A stretch of DNA of 64,000 nucleotides from JAEEJA01 sp036343175 (lineage in GTDB: Bacteria > Bacillota > Clostridia > Lachnospirales > Lachnospiraceae). The notes beneath the pieces are model-generated. The model saw only the letters and a program-made list of their open reading frames with translations. It was not told the origin of the DNA and made no database searches. The position numbers and the translations under genes are program-made. Each line of letters opens with the position of its first letter. Position 1 is the stretch's first letter. Location of the stretch: positions 62,001 to 126,000 of the forward strand of contig JAZASR010000002.1 in the NCBI GenBank assembly GCA_036343175.1, in the 5' to 3' direction. Of this stretch, positions 43,519-53,533 are shown in pieces.

Positions 43519-43615
43519 TATCTATCCTTTCACCAAAAAGGATAAGGCCTCCCCAGGCATAAAGATAATGTATAAACACAGATCTATGATAACCTGTCTG
43601 AAGCAAAAATTCAAC

Positions 43616-43648
43616 AAAAAAAGCTCCCGCTTTTTTAAGGCGGAAGCT
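43616..43648 (-). terminator. Terminator after nrdR
   Basis: Stem AGCTCCCGC/GCGGAAGCT (one mismatch), followed by seven As on the plus strand, which are Ts in the minus-strand transcript. It lies between nrdR and comM. Confidence 0.85.
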
Positions 43649-43665
43649 AAAATACATTTAAAGAT

Positions 43666-44118
43666 TCAGCTGTTTTTAAGTTTCATGATGACGTCAACAA
43701 ATGTATCCACATCCTTGAATTCCTGATAGATGGATGCGAAACGGATATAAGCAACAGAATCAAGGTCTTTTAAATGTGAAAGCACAAGCTGCCCTATCAG
43801 GTTTGAAGGGATCTCCTTTGTATCCCTGGTGAACAGTTCGTTTTCAATATTGTCAATAAGAGCTGTTACCTGGTCGACAGAAATAGGCCTCTTGTGACAG
43901 GCGCGGAATATGCCCTTTTCTATCTTTGTACGGTCATATGGTTCTCTTGACTTATCCTTCTTGATGACCATCAATGGAATAGCCTCGACTCTCTCATATG
44001 TGGTAAATCTCTTATGACAGGTCTCGCAAAGTCGGCGGCGTCTGATGGAAAAATTATAGTCCGCCTGTCTCGAGTCAATTACTTTTGTTTCATTAGCACC
44101 GCAAAATGGACACTTCAT
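43666..44118 (-). CDS. nrdR: Transcriptional repressor NrdR
   Basis: A 150-residue regulator of ribonucleotide reductase genes. It has the zinc ribbon with Cys3, Cys6, Cys31 and Cys34 and an ATP-cone domain (VIKKDKSREPYDRTKIEKGI) that senses ATP/dATP. The length is typical. Its ATG overlaps the stop of the sulfatase gene by 4 bp. No NrdR boxes or nrd genes were seen in the window. Confidence 0.98.
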   Translation of the reverse strand: MKCPFCGANETKVIDSRQADYNFSIRRRRLCETCHKRFTTYERVEAIPLMVIKKDKSREPYDRTKIEKGIFRACHKRPISVDQVTALIDNIENELFTRDTKEIPSNLIGQLVLSHLKDLDSVAYIRFASIYQEFKDVDTFVDVIMKLKNS

Positions 44119-46208
44119 ATAAGGCTCCTGCCTCCTGAAATCTGATAAAACTGCATTTCAAAATACCACTTTAACTTCACAGCATTTGTTTTACTGATGA
44201 GAGCACCGTCAGCAGTATAAAAGCCCACTTCGAAAACATTCTCATCAGATGCATCTCTATCTGCAAGATCATCTTCGATTTCCTCCAGAGCCTTCTCATC
44301 ATCTAAGATAAGCTCAGTGGAATTAACGAATCTGGTATCATAATCCTTACCAGAATATAATATCCTACTTGATCTGGTAAATCCATATCCAAACACAAAA
44401 ATTTTTCCATTTTTATTCTGTACTGACGTAATCTTCGGCAGATAAGTTCCCATCTGAATATCCGTCTTTTTAAATGGAGAAAGCCCGGTGTCACCATATG
44501 CATAATTATCACCATAGAGAAGATCATACTCAAGATTTGTAAGATCATGTTCATAATTATAGTCATATGTCTCGTGCTGCTGCTGAAAACGGTTGATGAG
44601 CCCGGCATGGATCCCTATGGCATCGAGTATCTTCGGATAAAGCTGATATGCTTTAATATTGCGGTCAGAAAACTTAAGTCCGAAATTGCTCCAGACTACA
44701 TATTGGGTCTCATAGAGGCTTCTGTTCTTCAGATCACAGGAATTAAGCTCCAGGCTTGGCAGATGATCTCCGTAAAGCACAAGTACTGTATTTTCATTCC
44801 TGTCAGAAAGCTTATTAATAAGATCTCCTATCATCTGATCAACTTCATACAGCTGGTTGGCATAATACTCATACTGATCTGACATTTCCTCCGGGGCTAA
44901 AGTTACAGCAACATGCTTCTTATAAGGGATATTTACCTTATACTTCCCGTGGCTCTGCACGGTTATTGCCATAGTGAAGTCAGGACCCTTTGTAGAATCA
45001 AGGGTCTTTATGATCTCAGACGGCATGATATCATCGCAGTTCCAATAATTGGGATTATTCTTTAATCCGTTCATATATTCAGAAGCCTGGAAAGTATCAA
45101 ACCCCATATTTGCAAACACTTCATTTCTTCCATAGAAGAGGGCGGTATTATCATGAACGGCGTGAGACTTATATCCTATCTTCTTAAGGTCATTCACTAT
45201 ACTTTCTGTGGTATTGTTCTTAAGTACTGTTTTATAAGGATATTCACCAGTGCCGAAATCAGTCTGTCTCATACCTGTAAGTATTTCAAACTCAGTATTA
45301 ACCGTGCCCGCGCCGACCGTAGGGACTGTCAGGTTTCCGCTCGCATATTCTCTGGAAAGCCTGTGAAAGTTCGGAATAAGATCCTTGTCGAACTTTACGT
45401 TCTTAAGATTTGCAAGGTCAAAGAATGACTCCAGCTGAACAAATATGATATTCGGCCTTTCAGAACTGTTTTTCTTCTTCTTAAGTCCCCTGGAGATCTT
45501 TCTTACAGTCTCCGGAGAATAATCATCCGGTTCATCAATGCCGGTATCGATTATGGAATTTGCAAAGCAATAGGCAAAACCATAGTTCTCATATGCCTCC
45601 TGTATATTGGTAAAGTCAGTGGACAAAGCCTTGACATTCTTTGAACTGTGATATATTACTGCAATGCAGAACACAAGGAAAACGATCAGCGTACTGTAGG
45701 CCAGTCTGCTCCTGTTGGTATTGCGTGCTACCGGCGCCTTGCGGAAAAATGCTATAAACCCGATTATCATTATAACGAGCCCCATTACGATAACTCCCAT
45801 GGAGAGCGGCGTAAGATAATGATCTGAAACGCCTATTGCGCTTTTTATAAGCGTAAAATCAATAGCGGAAAACGGAGTGACTCTGAATGTCTGAATGATA
45901 AAGTTTGTCAGACCGAAAGCAAACCAGAGGAATGAGCTGAAAACATAGAAGAAGACCCTCCTCTTAAATACAAGTGAAAATGAAAGCGTCACAGATATTA
46001 TCAGCACGTTGAATAAAAAGAGGTCCGGTTTGTCCCATATATATATGAATGTCTTAAATACACTCCGCCTGTTGAATGACTCGATGATGATATCGAGAAC
46101 AAAAGGCATGGCAATATACATTAAAGAAAATTGAGCAGGAGTAAGGTCGCCCAGTACCTGCCTTGCTTTTTCAGATATAGTATTAAGATGTTTTTTTATG
46201 ATAGACAT
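44115..46208 (-). CDS. LTA synthase-family membrane sulfatase/phosphoglycerol transferase
   Basis: A 697-residue protein from ATG at 46208 (MSIIKKHL), chosen because GGAG lies 8 nt upstream. About five membrane helices occupy residues 25-200. An outer sulfatase-fold domain follows, with NIIFVQLESFFD, the nucleophile region GAGTVNTEFEILTG (catalytic Thr), and VLVLYGDHLPSLE. Related enzymes build polyglycerol-phosphate chains or add phosphoglycerol to glycans. It follows an ABC export pair, so a role in a cell-wall polymer is likely. The substrate is not readable. Confidence 0.88.
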   Translation of the reverse strand: MSIIKKHLNTISEKARQVLGDLTPAQFSLMYIAMPFVLDIIIESFNRRSVFKTFIYIWDKPDLFLFNVLIISVTLSFSLVFKRRVFFYVFSSFLWFAFGLTNFIIQTFRVTPFSAIDFTLIKSAIGVSDHYLTPLSMGVIVMGLVIMIIGFIAFFRKAPVARNTNRSRLAYSTLIVFLVFCIAVIYHSSKNVKALSTDFTNIQEAYENYGFAYCFANSIIDTGIDEPDDYSPETVRKISRGLKKKKNSSERPNIIFVQLESFFDLANLKNVKFDKDLIPNFHRLSREYASGNLTVPTVGAGTVNTEFEILTGMRQTDFGTGEYPYKTVLKNNTTESIVNDLKKIGYKSHAVHDNTALFYGRNEVFANMGFDTFQASEYMNGLKNNPNYWNCDDIMPSEIIKTLDSTKGPDFTMAITVQSHGKYKVNIPYKKHVAVTLAPEEMSDQYEYYANQLYEVDQMIGDLINKLSDRNENTVLVLYGDHLPSLELNSCDLKNRSLYETQYVVWSNFGLKFSDRNIKAYQLYPKILDAIGIHAGLINRFQQQHETYDYNYEHDLTNLEYDLLYGDNYAYGDTGLSPFKKTDIQMGTYLPKITSVQNKNGKIFVFGYGFTRSSRILYSGKDYDTRFVNSTELILDDEKALEEIEDDLADRDASDENVFEVGFYTADGALISKTNAVKLKWYFEMQFYQISGGRSLI

Positions 46209-46232
46209 ATCATCATCTCCTGAATAATGCAT

Positions 46233-46976
46233 TTACCTTTCTGTCATATTTCTGTAGATCTTAGCAACACGGTCGACGCTTCCCTTTGCGACAAGATGTC
46301 CGCCATCAAGTATTATTGCTTTATCACAGAGCCTTACTACCTGTTCAAGATTATGAGATACGAATACGACTGTAACTCCCTTGTCGAACATACTCATTAC
46401 CTTTCTCTCCGACTTGCGGCGGAATTTCTTATCTCCTACTGACAGGACCTCATCGAGGATGAGCACATCAGGCTCTACTACAGTAGCAATCGAAAATCCC
46501 AGTCTTGACTTCATGCCTGAAGAATAATTCTTGATCGGTACATCTATGAATTCGCCCAATTCCGAGAAATCAACTATCTCATCAAATTTTTCATCGAGGA
46601 GGCTCTTCGGATACCCGAGCAGGGCACCATAGAGATAAATATTCTCGCGTCCTGTATATTCTTTGGCAAAACCGGCGCCAAGCTCGAGAAGAGGAGCCAC
46701 TTTACCTCTAACCTGAACCGTACCGGTCGTAGGCTTCAGAACTCCCGAAACTATCTTAAGAAGAGTACTCTTTCCGGCGCCATTTGTACCAAGTACGCCA
46801 AGCCTTTCGCCGCGTCTGACCTGAAAATCTATGTCGCGCAATGCCCAGAACTCATGAAACCTGAGCTGATGTGTCATTGCCTTTATAACATACTCCTTGA
46901 GATTATCGACACCCTCCTGATTGAGGTTGAATCTCATGCTTACCTGAGATACCTTTATTGCAAGATCGTCTCTCAT
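46233..46976 (-). CDS. ABC transporter ATPase for polysaccharide/teichoic acid export
   Basis: A 247-residue ATPase of the Wzt/TagH type. Walker A is GTNGAGKST, the signature is YSSGMKSRLGFSI, and Walker B is VLILDEVLSVGD. The pre-core segment (YVIKAMTHQLRFHEFWALRDIDF) is typical of this group. There is no C-terminal carbohydrate-binding domain, which favours a TagH/short Wzt type. It works with the permease at 47070-47858. Confidence 0.93.
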   Translation of the reverse strand: MRDDLAIKVSQVSMRFNLNQEGVDNLKEYVIKAMTHQLRFHEFWALRDIDFQVRRGERLGVLGTNGAGKSTLLKIVSGVLKPTTGTVQVRGKVAPLLELGAGFAKEYTGRENIYLYGALLGYPKSLLDEKFDEIVDFSELGEFIDVPIKNYSSGMKSRLGFSIATVVEPDVLILDEVLSVGDKKFRRKSERKVMSMFDKGVTVVFVSHNLEQVVRLCDKAIILDGGHLVAKGSVDRVAKIYRNMTER

Positions 46977-47069
46977 CGCTTTATGGGATTTCCTTTCAAA
47001 TATATGATGATCGGTCTGAAGCTTAAAATATCCATTCTGTACTTAAAAACAGCTTACAAAAAGTTCTGA

Positions 47070-47858
47070 TCAGATATAGAGAATGAACTTGTCCTGCTGC
47101 TTATAGAACATCACTACTCCGACAAAAAATATCAGTACCGCGGAAACGCTTGATACCACGATGTATTGAGTACTCATCATCTGTCCATAGAGGACGCAGT
47201 CCCTGAATTCCTTTATGCACATATAGACCGGATTCAGATCGAATATCCATGCCTTGCCTGTTTTCATGAGTCTGTCAGGAAAATAGAAAATAGCGGATGC
47301 ATACATGATAAGCATTGAAAGTACTGACCATATATACTCTATATCCCTGAAGAAAACATCAAGTGTTGCAAGTATCAGACCGACACCGCTTGTCAGCACA
47401 AAGAGTATCAGCAGAGGCACGATGCAGAGTGCAGCATATCCTGTAGGCTTTACCTGAAGTACTACAGCCACACCAACCAAAACTATCAGCGATATAAGGA
47501 ATATTATGAAGTTCGAAAGTATATTAGCAAGCACATACATATACTTTGGAACATATACCTTCTTTATAATAGATGCATTGCCGCTTATTGACTTGAGAGC
47601 GCTCCTGGTTCCGGATGAGAAGAATGAAAAAAGAAGCCTTCCTGTAAGGATATATACAGGATATGTCTTATCACCTCTTCCAAAAAAGGTACCGAAAACT
47701 ACAGTAAGAACTATCATGGTGAGAAGCGGCTCGATAAGAGTCCACAGAACTCCAAGATATGATCTTCTGTACTTCAGTTTAATATTTTTCTTCACAAGTT
47801 CATAGAGCAGGAACCTGTATTTATTAAAGTTCTTTACGTTGGTTTTTAAGCCGCCCAC
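47070..47858 (-). CDS. ABC-2 permease for polysaccharide/teichoic acid export
   Basis: A 262-residue membrane protein with about six helices. It has the N-terminal pattern YELVKKNIKLKYRRSYLGVLWTLIEPL and VFFRDIEYIW typical of Wzm/TagG. It moves a lipid-linked polymer across the membrane with its ATPase partner. The start is GTG at 47858, 6 nt after AGGAG. It is the first gene of the operon that ends with nrdR. Confidence 0.93.
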   Translation of the reverse strand: MGGLKTNVKNFNKYRFLLYELVKKNIKLKYRRSYLGVLWTLIEPLLTMIVLTVVFGTFFGRGDKTYPVYILTGRLLFSFFSSGTRSALKSISGNASIIKKVYVPKYMYVLANILSNFIIFLISLIVLVGVAVVLQVKPTGYAALCIVPLLILFVLTSGVGLILATLDVFFRDIEYIWSVLSMLIMYASAIFYFPDRLMKTGKAWIFDLNPVYMCIKEFRDCVLYGQMMSTQYIVVSSVSAVLIFFVGVVMFYKQQDKFILYI

Positions 47859-47917
47859 TTTATTCTCCTGTCTTTACATATTAATAATCAGCCTTTTCCA
47901 AAATCAGGGCTTATTAT

Positions 47918-47945
47918 ATCATACTCTATTTGAATTTCAAATCAA
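47918..47945 (-). promoter_or_regulatory. Promoter candidate for the ABC export operon
   Basis: Minus-strand TTGATT (47940-47945) and TATGAT (47918-47923) with a 16-nt spacer, about 60 nt before the GTG start. An AT-rich palindrome ATTTGAATTTCAAAT overlaps the spacer. Confidence 0.4.
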
Positions 47946-48040
47946 TATCATTTTACAGATTTTACTTAAAATAACATAAACGTGCATCCGGTATTTAATA
48001 AATTTTCACAGCTTTCGGCATGGAAAGCATGTAAATACGT

Positions 48041-48081
48041 AAAAAAAGCCGGGAATGAGATATCGTCACCATATTCCCGAC
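48041..48081 (-). terminator. Terminator of the dnaK operon
   Basis: Stem GCCGGGAAT/ATTCCCGAC with a 16-nt loop, ending in seven Ts on the minus strand. It lies after the small acidic gene at 48119-48472. Confidence 0.85.
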
Positions 48082-48118
48082 TCTTATATTAAAGTTGGTA
48101 AGCTTTAAAAACGGCTTA

Positions 48119-48472
48119 TTATTGATCTTCCTGATCCGGTCCCGCATCATCTTTAAGCAGAGACTCTATCTGCTGGTCTGTTACACCAGGCTCCTTTTCA
48201 GTCTCTTCTGAAGGCTCCGGATCTGCATCGTCCTCTTCCATGATATCAGTATGTTCTTTCTGGATCCTCTTAAAAGCCTCATCCTGATCCCTGATAATAT
48301 ATTTTTCTTCCTCGTGTATACCATACCCCTTATAAATATTACCGCTTACCATCTTTACATGATCTCCATTGATCACATCGCGGTTTGCGACATATGTAAG
48401 GTTATCGTACATGGAAAAATCATCATCAAGAGAATGATCGTATTTAATATGATCTTCATTCATATCATTCAC
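48119..48472 (-). CDS. Small acidic protein of unknown function after dnaJ
   Basis: A 117-residue, very acidic, hydrophilic protein (Asp/Glu-rich ends, EEDDADPEPSEETEKEPG) with no cysteines, signal or membrane helix. I do not recognise a family. The middle (YVANRDVINGDHVKMVSGNIYKG) may be a small folded part. The ribosome site AGGTGG lies upstream, and there is no promoter or terminator between it and dnaJ (29-bp gap), so it should be made with the chaperones under HrcA control. Confidence 0.75.
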   Translation of the reverse strand: MNDMNEDHIKYDHSLDDDFSMYDNLTYVANRDVINGDHVKMVSGNIYKGYGIHEEEKYIIRDQDEAFKRIQKEHTDIMEEDDADPEPSEETEKEPGVTDQQIESLLKDDAGPDQEDQ

Positions 48473-48501
48473 AGAAAACCACCTCCGGCAAAGATCTGAT
48501 T

Positions 48502-49680
48502 TCAGCGTTTCTTCTTACGCCCTTTTCCAAATAAGCTGCCCTTAGGCTTATCGTCATCTTCATCATCAGCTGCTGCAGGTCTGGTCTCATAGTCGCCCGG
48601 ATTAAGCGCTTTATCAAATGTCAGAAGGAGATCCTTCTGATCAGAAGAAAGATGCTTAGGTACGTCGACATGAAGCGTCAGATAAAGGTCTCCTCTTGAA
48701 CCGGCAGAATAGCCGAGATTCGTCATACCCTTGCCTCTGAGTCGGACACGTGTCCCTGTAGCAGTCCCGGCCTTTACCGAATATATAACAGGTTTCCGAT
48801 CAATGGTCATTATCTCGACGTCGCCGCCAAGAACAGCCTTCGCATAAGAAATATAAACATCCTTATAAAGATCTGAGCCCTGCCTTATAAAATCAGGATC
48901 ATTCTTTACTATTACCTGTACAAGAAGATCTCCTCTCGGACCGCCATTTGTTCCGGGCTCACCCTTGTCACGAATACGCACGCTCTGTCCGTTGTCGATA
49001 CCTGCAGGTATGGAGACCATGATCTTCTTGCGGCTGCTTATATATCCGGTACCATGGCAGTCAGGGCATCTGTCTTTTATGATCTTTCCCGAGCCATGAC
49101 ACTGTGAACATGTAGTTACATTCTGTACTATGCCAAAAAGGGATCTTGACTGGGTAACCTCCTGTCCTGAACCGTGACATCTCGGACAGGTCTCCGGAGA
49201 TGTGCCAGGACGGGCGCCGCTGCCATGACATGTAGTACATTCGTCCTTTAAATTGACCTCGATCTCTTTTTCTACTCCAAAGCAGGCATCATATAGAGAA
49301 ATGGTCACTGAAGTCCTTATGTTCTCTCCGCGCATAGGACCATTACGTCTGCCGCGGGATCCACCGCCTCCGAAGAAATCACCAAAGATATCACCGAATA
49401 TATCGCCCATATCCATGCTGTTGAAATCGAAGCCGCCACCGCCGGCGCCTCCTTCGAATGCTGCATGACCGAACTGGTCATACTGCCTTCTCTTATCTTC
49501 ATCAGAAAGGATTGCGTATGCCTCCGACGCTTCCTTGAACTTCTCTTCTGCATTCTTATCGCCGGGGTTTGCATCCGGGTGATACTTCTTTGCAAGCTTT
49601 CTGTATGCAGACTTTATTTCAGAGGCACTGGCGTCCTTATTGACGCCAAGGACCTCATAATAGTCTCTCTTTTCAGCCAT
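48502..49680 (-). CDS. dnaJ: Co-chaperone DnaJ
   Basis: A 392-residue Hsp40. It has a J domain (1-70) with HPD in KYHPDANPG, a Gly/Phe-rich region (77-115), and a zinc domain with four CxxCxGxG repeats (CTTCHGSG, CPRCHGSG, CSQCHGSG, CPDCHGTG). Client-binding C-terminal domains and a Lys-rich tail follow. It stimulates DnaK ATPase. AGGAG precedes ATG. Confidence 0.98.
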   Translation of the reverse strand: MAEKRDYYEVLGVNKDASASEIKSAYRKLAKKYHPDANPGDKNAEEKFKEASEAYAILSDEDKRRQYDQFGHAAFEGGAGGGGFDFNSMDMGDIFGDIFGDFFGGGGSRGRRNGPMRGENIRTSVTISLYDACFGVEKEIEVNLKDECTTCHGSGARPGTSPETCPRCHGSGQEVTQSRSLFGIVQNVTTCSQCHGSGKIIKDRCPDCHGTGYISSRKKIMVSIPAGIDNGQSVRIRDKGEPGTNGGPRGDLLVQVIVKNDPDFIRQGSDLYKDVYISYAKAVLGGDVEIMTIDRKPVIYSVKAGTATGTRVRLRGKGMTNLGYSAGSRGDLYLTLHVDVPKHLSSDQKDLLLTFDKALNPGDYETRPAAADDEDDDKPKGSLFGKGRKKKR

Positions 49681-49732
49681 TGTGAATAACTCCTATGGTA
49701 CACATAAAATGCCGGTCATAATATATTATTTA

Positions 49733-51628
49733 TTATACTTCGCGGTAGTCGCCGTCTACGACGTCGTCATTATTGCTGTTGTTATTGCCGGCATTTGTCT
49801 GAGAACCCTGATCAGGATCAGGACCTGCGTTAGCTCCGGGGTTAGGACCAGCCTGACCTGCCTGTGCATTTGCCTCATACATCTTTGTGAAAACATTCTG
49901 AGCATCCTGCATAAGTGTCTCACGCTTCTGCTTTAATTCCTCAGCGTCAGCATCCGATACGTTATCCGGAGTTGTTCTGTCTACTACAGCCTTAAGGGCA
50001 TCGATGTCAGCCTGTACCTTGGCCTTCTCATCTGCTGATATCTTGTCTCCGACCTCATCAAGAGCCTTCTGTGTCTGGAATACTGCTGAATCAGCCTCAT
50101 TGCGGGCATCGATAGCTTCCTTCTTCTTCTTATCCTGTGCCTCGTACTGAGCTGCTTCCTTAACTGCCTTATCGATATCCTCATCGGACATGTTGGAACC
50201 GCCGGTGATAGTGATATGATTCTCCTTGTTGGTGCCAAGATCCTTGGCAGATACATTTACGATACCGTTTGCATCGATATCAAATGTAACCTCGATCTGC
50301 GGAACACCTCTTCTTGCAGGAGGTATGCCATCAAGCCTGAACTGTCCGAGACTCTTGTTATCCTTGGCAAATTTACGCTCACCCTGAAGAACATTGATAT
50401 CTACTGCTGACTGGTTATCCTGGGCAGTTGAGAATACCTGGCTCTTCTTTGTAGGGATCGTTGTATTTCTCTCGATAAGAGGTGTAGCAATGCCGCCCAT
50501 GGTCTCGATAGAAAGTGTAAGAGGTGTAACATCAAGAAGGAGGATGTCGCCTGCGCCTGAATCTCCGGCAAGCTTGCCGCCCTGAATAGAAGCACCGATC
50601 GCAACGCACTCGTCAGGGTTAAGATTCTTGCTTGGCTCATGACCTGTCAGCTGCTTAACCTTATCCTGAACGGCTGGAATACGTGTAGAACCACCGACGA
50701 GAAGCACCTTTGAAAGATCTGATGCATTAAGTCCTGCATCCTCAAGTGCACGTCTTACCGGCTCTGCTGTTGCTTCTACAAGGTCTGATGTAAGTTCATC
50801 GAACTTGGCTCTTGTAAGGTCCATATCGAAGTGCTTCGGACCATCAGCTGTGGCTGTAATGAATGGAAGGTTGATATTTGTTGTATTTGCTGCAGAAAGC
50901 TCCTTCTTAGCCTTCTCTGCTGCTTCCTTAAGTCTCTGGAGAGCCATCTTATCTGTTGAAAGATCGATGCCTTCCTTCTGCTTGAAATCCTCGATCATGT
51001 AATCGCAGATCTTCTTATCGAAATCATCGCCGCCTAAGTGGTTATTGCCGGCTGTAGCAAGGACTTCGATGACGCCGTCGCCGATCTCGATGATGGATAC
51101 ATCAAATGTACCGCCGCCCAGGTCGTAAACCATGATCTTCTGCTCTTTCTCATTATCAAGACCATATGCAAGGGCTGCTGCAGTAGGCTCGTTTATGATA
51201 CGCTTTACATCAAGACCTGCTATCTTGCCGGCATCCTTTGTTGCCTGACGCTGAGCATCATTGAAATAAGCAGGAACTGTTATAACAGCCTCTGTTACCT
51301 TTTCACCCAAGTGTCCCTCAGCATCAGCCTTGAGCTTCTGAAGGATCATAGCTGAGATCTCCTGTGGCGAATATTTCTTGCCATCGATCTCTACTCTGTA
51401 ATCAGATCCCATGTGACGCTTGATAGAAGAAATAGTCCTGTCAGCATTTGTAACTGCCTGACGTTTTGCCGGCTCGCCTACAAGTCTGTCACCGTTCTTT
51501 GTAAAGGCAACAACTGAAGGAGTTGTCCTTGCGCCCTCGGTATTTGTGATAACTTCAGGCTTGCCGCCCTCCATTACAGATACACATGAGTTTGTTGTTC
51601 CTAGATCAATACCAATTATCTTACTCAT
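49733..51628 (-). CDS. dnaK: Hsp70 chaperone DnaK
   Basis: A 631-residue Hsp70. It has the phosphate loops IIGIDLGTTNSCVSV and MVYDLGGGTFDVSI, the connector VLLVGGSTRIPAV, a substrate domain (about 380-500), a helical lid, and an Asn/Gly-rich tail ending in DDVVDGDYREV. The lack of the proteobacterial insert near residue 80 fits a Gram-positive host. GGGAGG precedes ATG. Confidence 0.99.
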   Translation of the reverse strand: MSKIIGIDLGTTNSCVSVMEGGKPEVITNTEGARTTPSVVAFTKNGDRLVGEPAKRQAVTNADRTISSIKRHMGSDYRVEIDGKKYSPQEISAMILQKLKADAEGHLGEKVTEAVITVPAYFNDAQRQATKDAGKIAGLDVKRIINEPTAAALAYGLDNEKEQKIMVYDLGGGTFDVSIIEIGDGVIEVLATAGNNHLGGDDFDKKICDYMIEDFKQKEGIDLSTDKMALQRLKEAAEKAKKELSAANTTNINLPFITATADGPKHFDMDLTRAKFDELTSDLVEATAEPVRRALEDAGLNASDLSKVLLVGGSTRIPAVQDKVKQLTGHEPSKNLNPDECVAIGASIQGGKLAGDSGAGDILLLDVTPLTLSIETMGGIATPLIERNTTIPTKKSQVFSTAQDNQSAVDINVLQGERKFAKDNKSLGQFRLDGIPPARRGVPQIEVTFDIDANGIVNVSAKDLGTNKENHITITGGSNMSDEDIDKAVKEAAQYEAQDKKKKEAIDARNEADSAVFQTQKALDEVGDKISADEKAKVQADIDALKAVVDRTTPDNVSDADAEELKQKRETLMQDAQNVFTKMYEANAQAGQAGPNPGANAGPDPDQGSQTNAGNNNSNNDDVVDGDYREV

Positions 51629-51694
51629 AATAAAACCTCCCGTAGGATATGCCTACTTATTGATTAATAATAAATTTTTCCTTTTATATAAAAG

Positions 51695-52462
51695 TTAATT
51701 AACTACTTTTACCATACTGAAGCGGACGACCTGACCATTCATCATGTAACCCTTCTGAAGCTCCTCAGCCACTGTCCCGCTTTCCTTTGTCTCATCATCG
51801 ACCATCATTACCGCACTGTGAAAATTCGGATCAAATGGTTTTCCGACAGCATCTATAGGTTCAACACCAAGATCAGTCAGGGCTTTCATCATCTGCTTAT
51901 ATACCAGGAGCATCCCCTTAATGAAAGGATCATCTGTGTTCTCATCGACTCCCGCAAGGCCTCTCTCAAAGCTGTCAACAACAGGAAGTATCTTTTCCAC
52001 GACGTTTCTTTCACCGGTATCGAACATCTGGCTCTTTTCCTTCTCTGTTCTGTTCCTGAAGTTCTGGAATTCAGCCAGCTGCCTTACGCTTCTGTCCTCG
52101 AGCTCTTTTAATTTATCCTTTAGCTTTTCAAGCTCCTTGTCATTCTTTTTTCCGAATATTGGCTTCTTATCTTTCGACCTGTTCTGACCGGCATTTTCTT
52201 CTGATCCTTCTGAAGCAGAGGAACCCGCTTCCTCATGAGAAGCAGCCTCGCTGTCACTATCCATGACATTATCAGAGGTCATACTATCTGCATCATTAAG
52301 ATCATTAGAAGAATCTCCCTGACTGTCCTGTGTCTGAAAAGCTTCAGCATCTTTGATCCTGTCTTCCGGATCCTCACTCTTCTCCATGCCATCTACAGGA
52401 ATGTCTGCGGTATCCATGTCATCACCCTCGACCTTTATTTCCTGCTCTTTTTCTTCTGTCAT
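51695..52462 (-). CDS. grpE: Nucleotide exchange factor GrpE
   Basis: A 255-residue protein. The first 90 residues are acidic and disordered, longer than in most GrpE proteins. A coiled coil follows (KELEKLKDKLKELEDRSVRQLAEFQNFRNRTEKE), then the beta domain with VEPIDAVGKPFDPNFHSAV. GrpE releases ADP from DnaK. The ATG lies 2 bp from the hrcA stop. Confidence 0.97.
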   Translation of the reverse strand: MTEEKEQEIKVEGDDMDTADIPVDGMEKSEDPEDRIKDAEAFQTQDSQGDSSNDLNDADSMTSDNVMDSDSEAASHEEAGSSASEGSEENAGQNRSKDKKPIFGKKNDKELEKLKDKLKELEDRSVRQLAEFQNFRNRTEKEKSQMFDTGERNVVEKILPVVDSFERGLAGVDENTDDPFIKGMLLVYKQMMKALTDLGVEPIDAVGKPFDPNFHSAVMMVDDETKESGTVAEELQKGYMMNGQVVRFSMVKVVN

Positions 52463-52464
52463 TC

Positions 52465-53508
52465 CTACTCACCTTTCTCTTTAAATATGTCATCAAGCTC
52501 GCTCATCATTGATTTGAGCGCCGATACGACCTTATCGTAATCCATTCTCTTAGGACCTACTATACCGACCCTTCCATATACACCCTCGTGTATGCGGTAG
52601 GTAGCGGTTACCATAGAGCAGTCCTTCATACTGTCGAGCCTGGTCTCGTCTCCTATATATACCTGTATGCCATGACTTTCTTCGTCATCACTCGGTATCT
52701 CTTCTCTCCATTCGGTGACCAGCTTATTCTGCTCAATGGTATCAAGGAGACTTGTGAACTTTTCCTTATCAGCCAGTTCCGGATATTTCAGCATGTTGGT
52801 AGTACCGCTTGTATAGACCTCAGGATCGCCATTATCCTGAAGGACTGAAGCGATAATGTCAAGTACGGCATCAACTATCGTACTCATACCCTTTGACTGA
52901 GCCTTGACCGCCTGAATGACGTTGATGTTCATCTCATCAGCTGAAAGACCATTCAATGCTGTATTCATAACAAAATTCAGCTTTGCAATGTCTTCGTCGC
53001 TTATCTCTTCATCAAGAACTATGATATTGTTCCTTATGATATTGCCATCCAGAACAACTATTGTAAGCAGGTGATCATTATCGACCTTGGTAAGCTGTAT
53101 GAACTTGACCTTCTTGGTAACGACCCTCGGTGCTGACACTATAGTGGTGTAATTGGTCGTAGAGGCCAGAAGATCTGCTGCCTGTTTAAGAAGGGTATCA
53201 AGCTTCCCGGCTTTTTCCTCGAGCTTCGCCTTCAGATCCTTATACTCAGAATCACGCTCAACCATCATGGTATCTACGTAAAGCCTGTAAGCCTTATCTG
53301 TAGGGATCCTGCCTGCTGAAGTATGGGGCTGGATGATATATTCCATATCTTCCAGATCTGACATCTCATTTCTGATAGTCGCCGAGCTGATATTAAGTCC
53401 TGCATACTTTGAAATGGTCCTCGATCCGACAGGCTCTCCAGTATCAAGATAAGTCCTGATGATCGCTTTTAGGATCTTAAGCTTTCTATCGTCAAGTTTA
53501 TCCTCCAC
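52465..53508 (-). CDS. hrcA: Heat-inducible repressor HrcA
   Basis: A 347-residue repressor with an N-terminal winged helix (DRKLKILKAIIRTYLDTGEPVGSRTISKY) and a GAF-like core (RVGIVGPKRMDYDKV near the end). It binds CIRCE when folded with GroEL help. The start is GTG at 53508, 8 nt after GGAG. A perfect CIRCE element lies 26 bp upstream, so the operon is self-regulated. Confidence 0.98.
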   Translation of the reverse strand: MEDKLDDRKLKILKAIIRTYLDTGEPVGSRTISKYAGLNISSATIRNEMSDLEDMEYIIQPHTSAGRIPTDKAYRLYVDTMMVERDSEYKDLKAKLEEKAGKLDTLLKQAADLLASTTNYTTIVSAPRVVTKKVKFIQLTKVDNDHLLTIVVLDGNIIRNNIIVLDEEISDEDIAKLNFVMNTALNGLSADEMNINVIQAVKAQSKGMSTIVDAVLDIIASVLQDNGDPEVYTSGTTNMLKYPELADKEKFTSLLDTIEQNKLVTEWREEIPSDDEESHGIQVYIGDETRLDSMKDCSMVTATYRIHEGVYGRVGIVGPKRMDYDKVVSALKSMMSELDDIFKEKGE

Positions 53509-53533
53509 TAAAGTCGCTCCCTTCTGTTTATTG

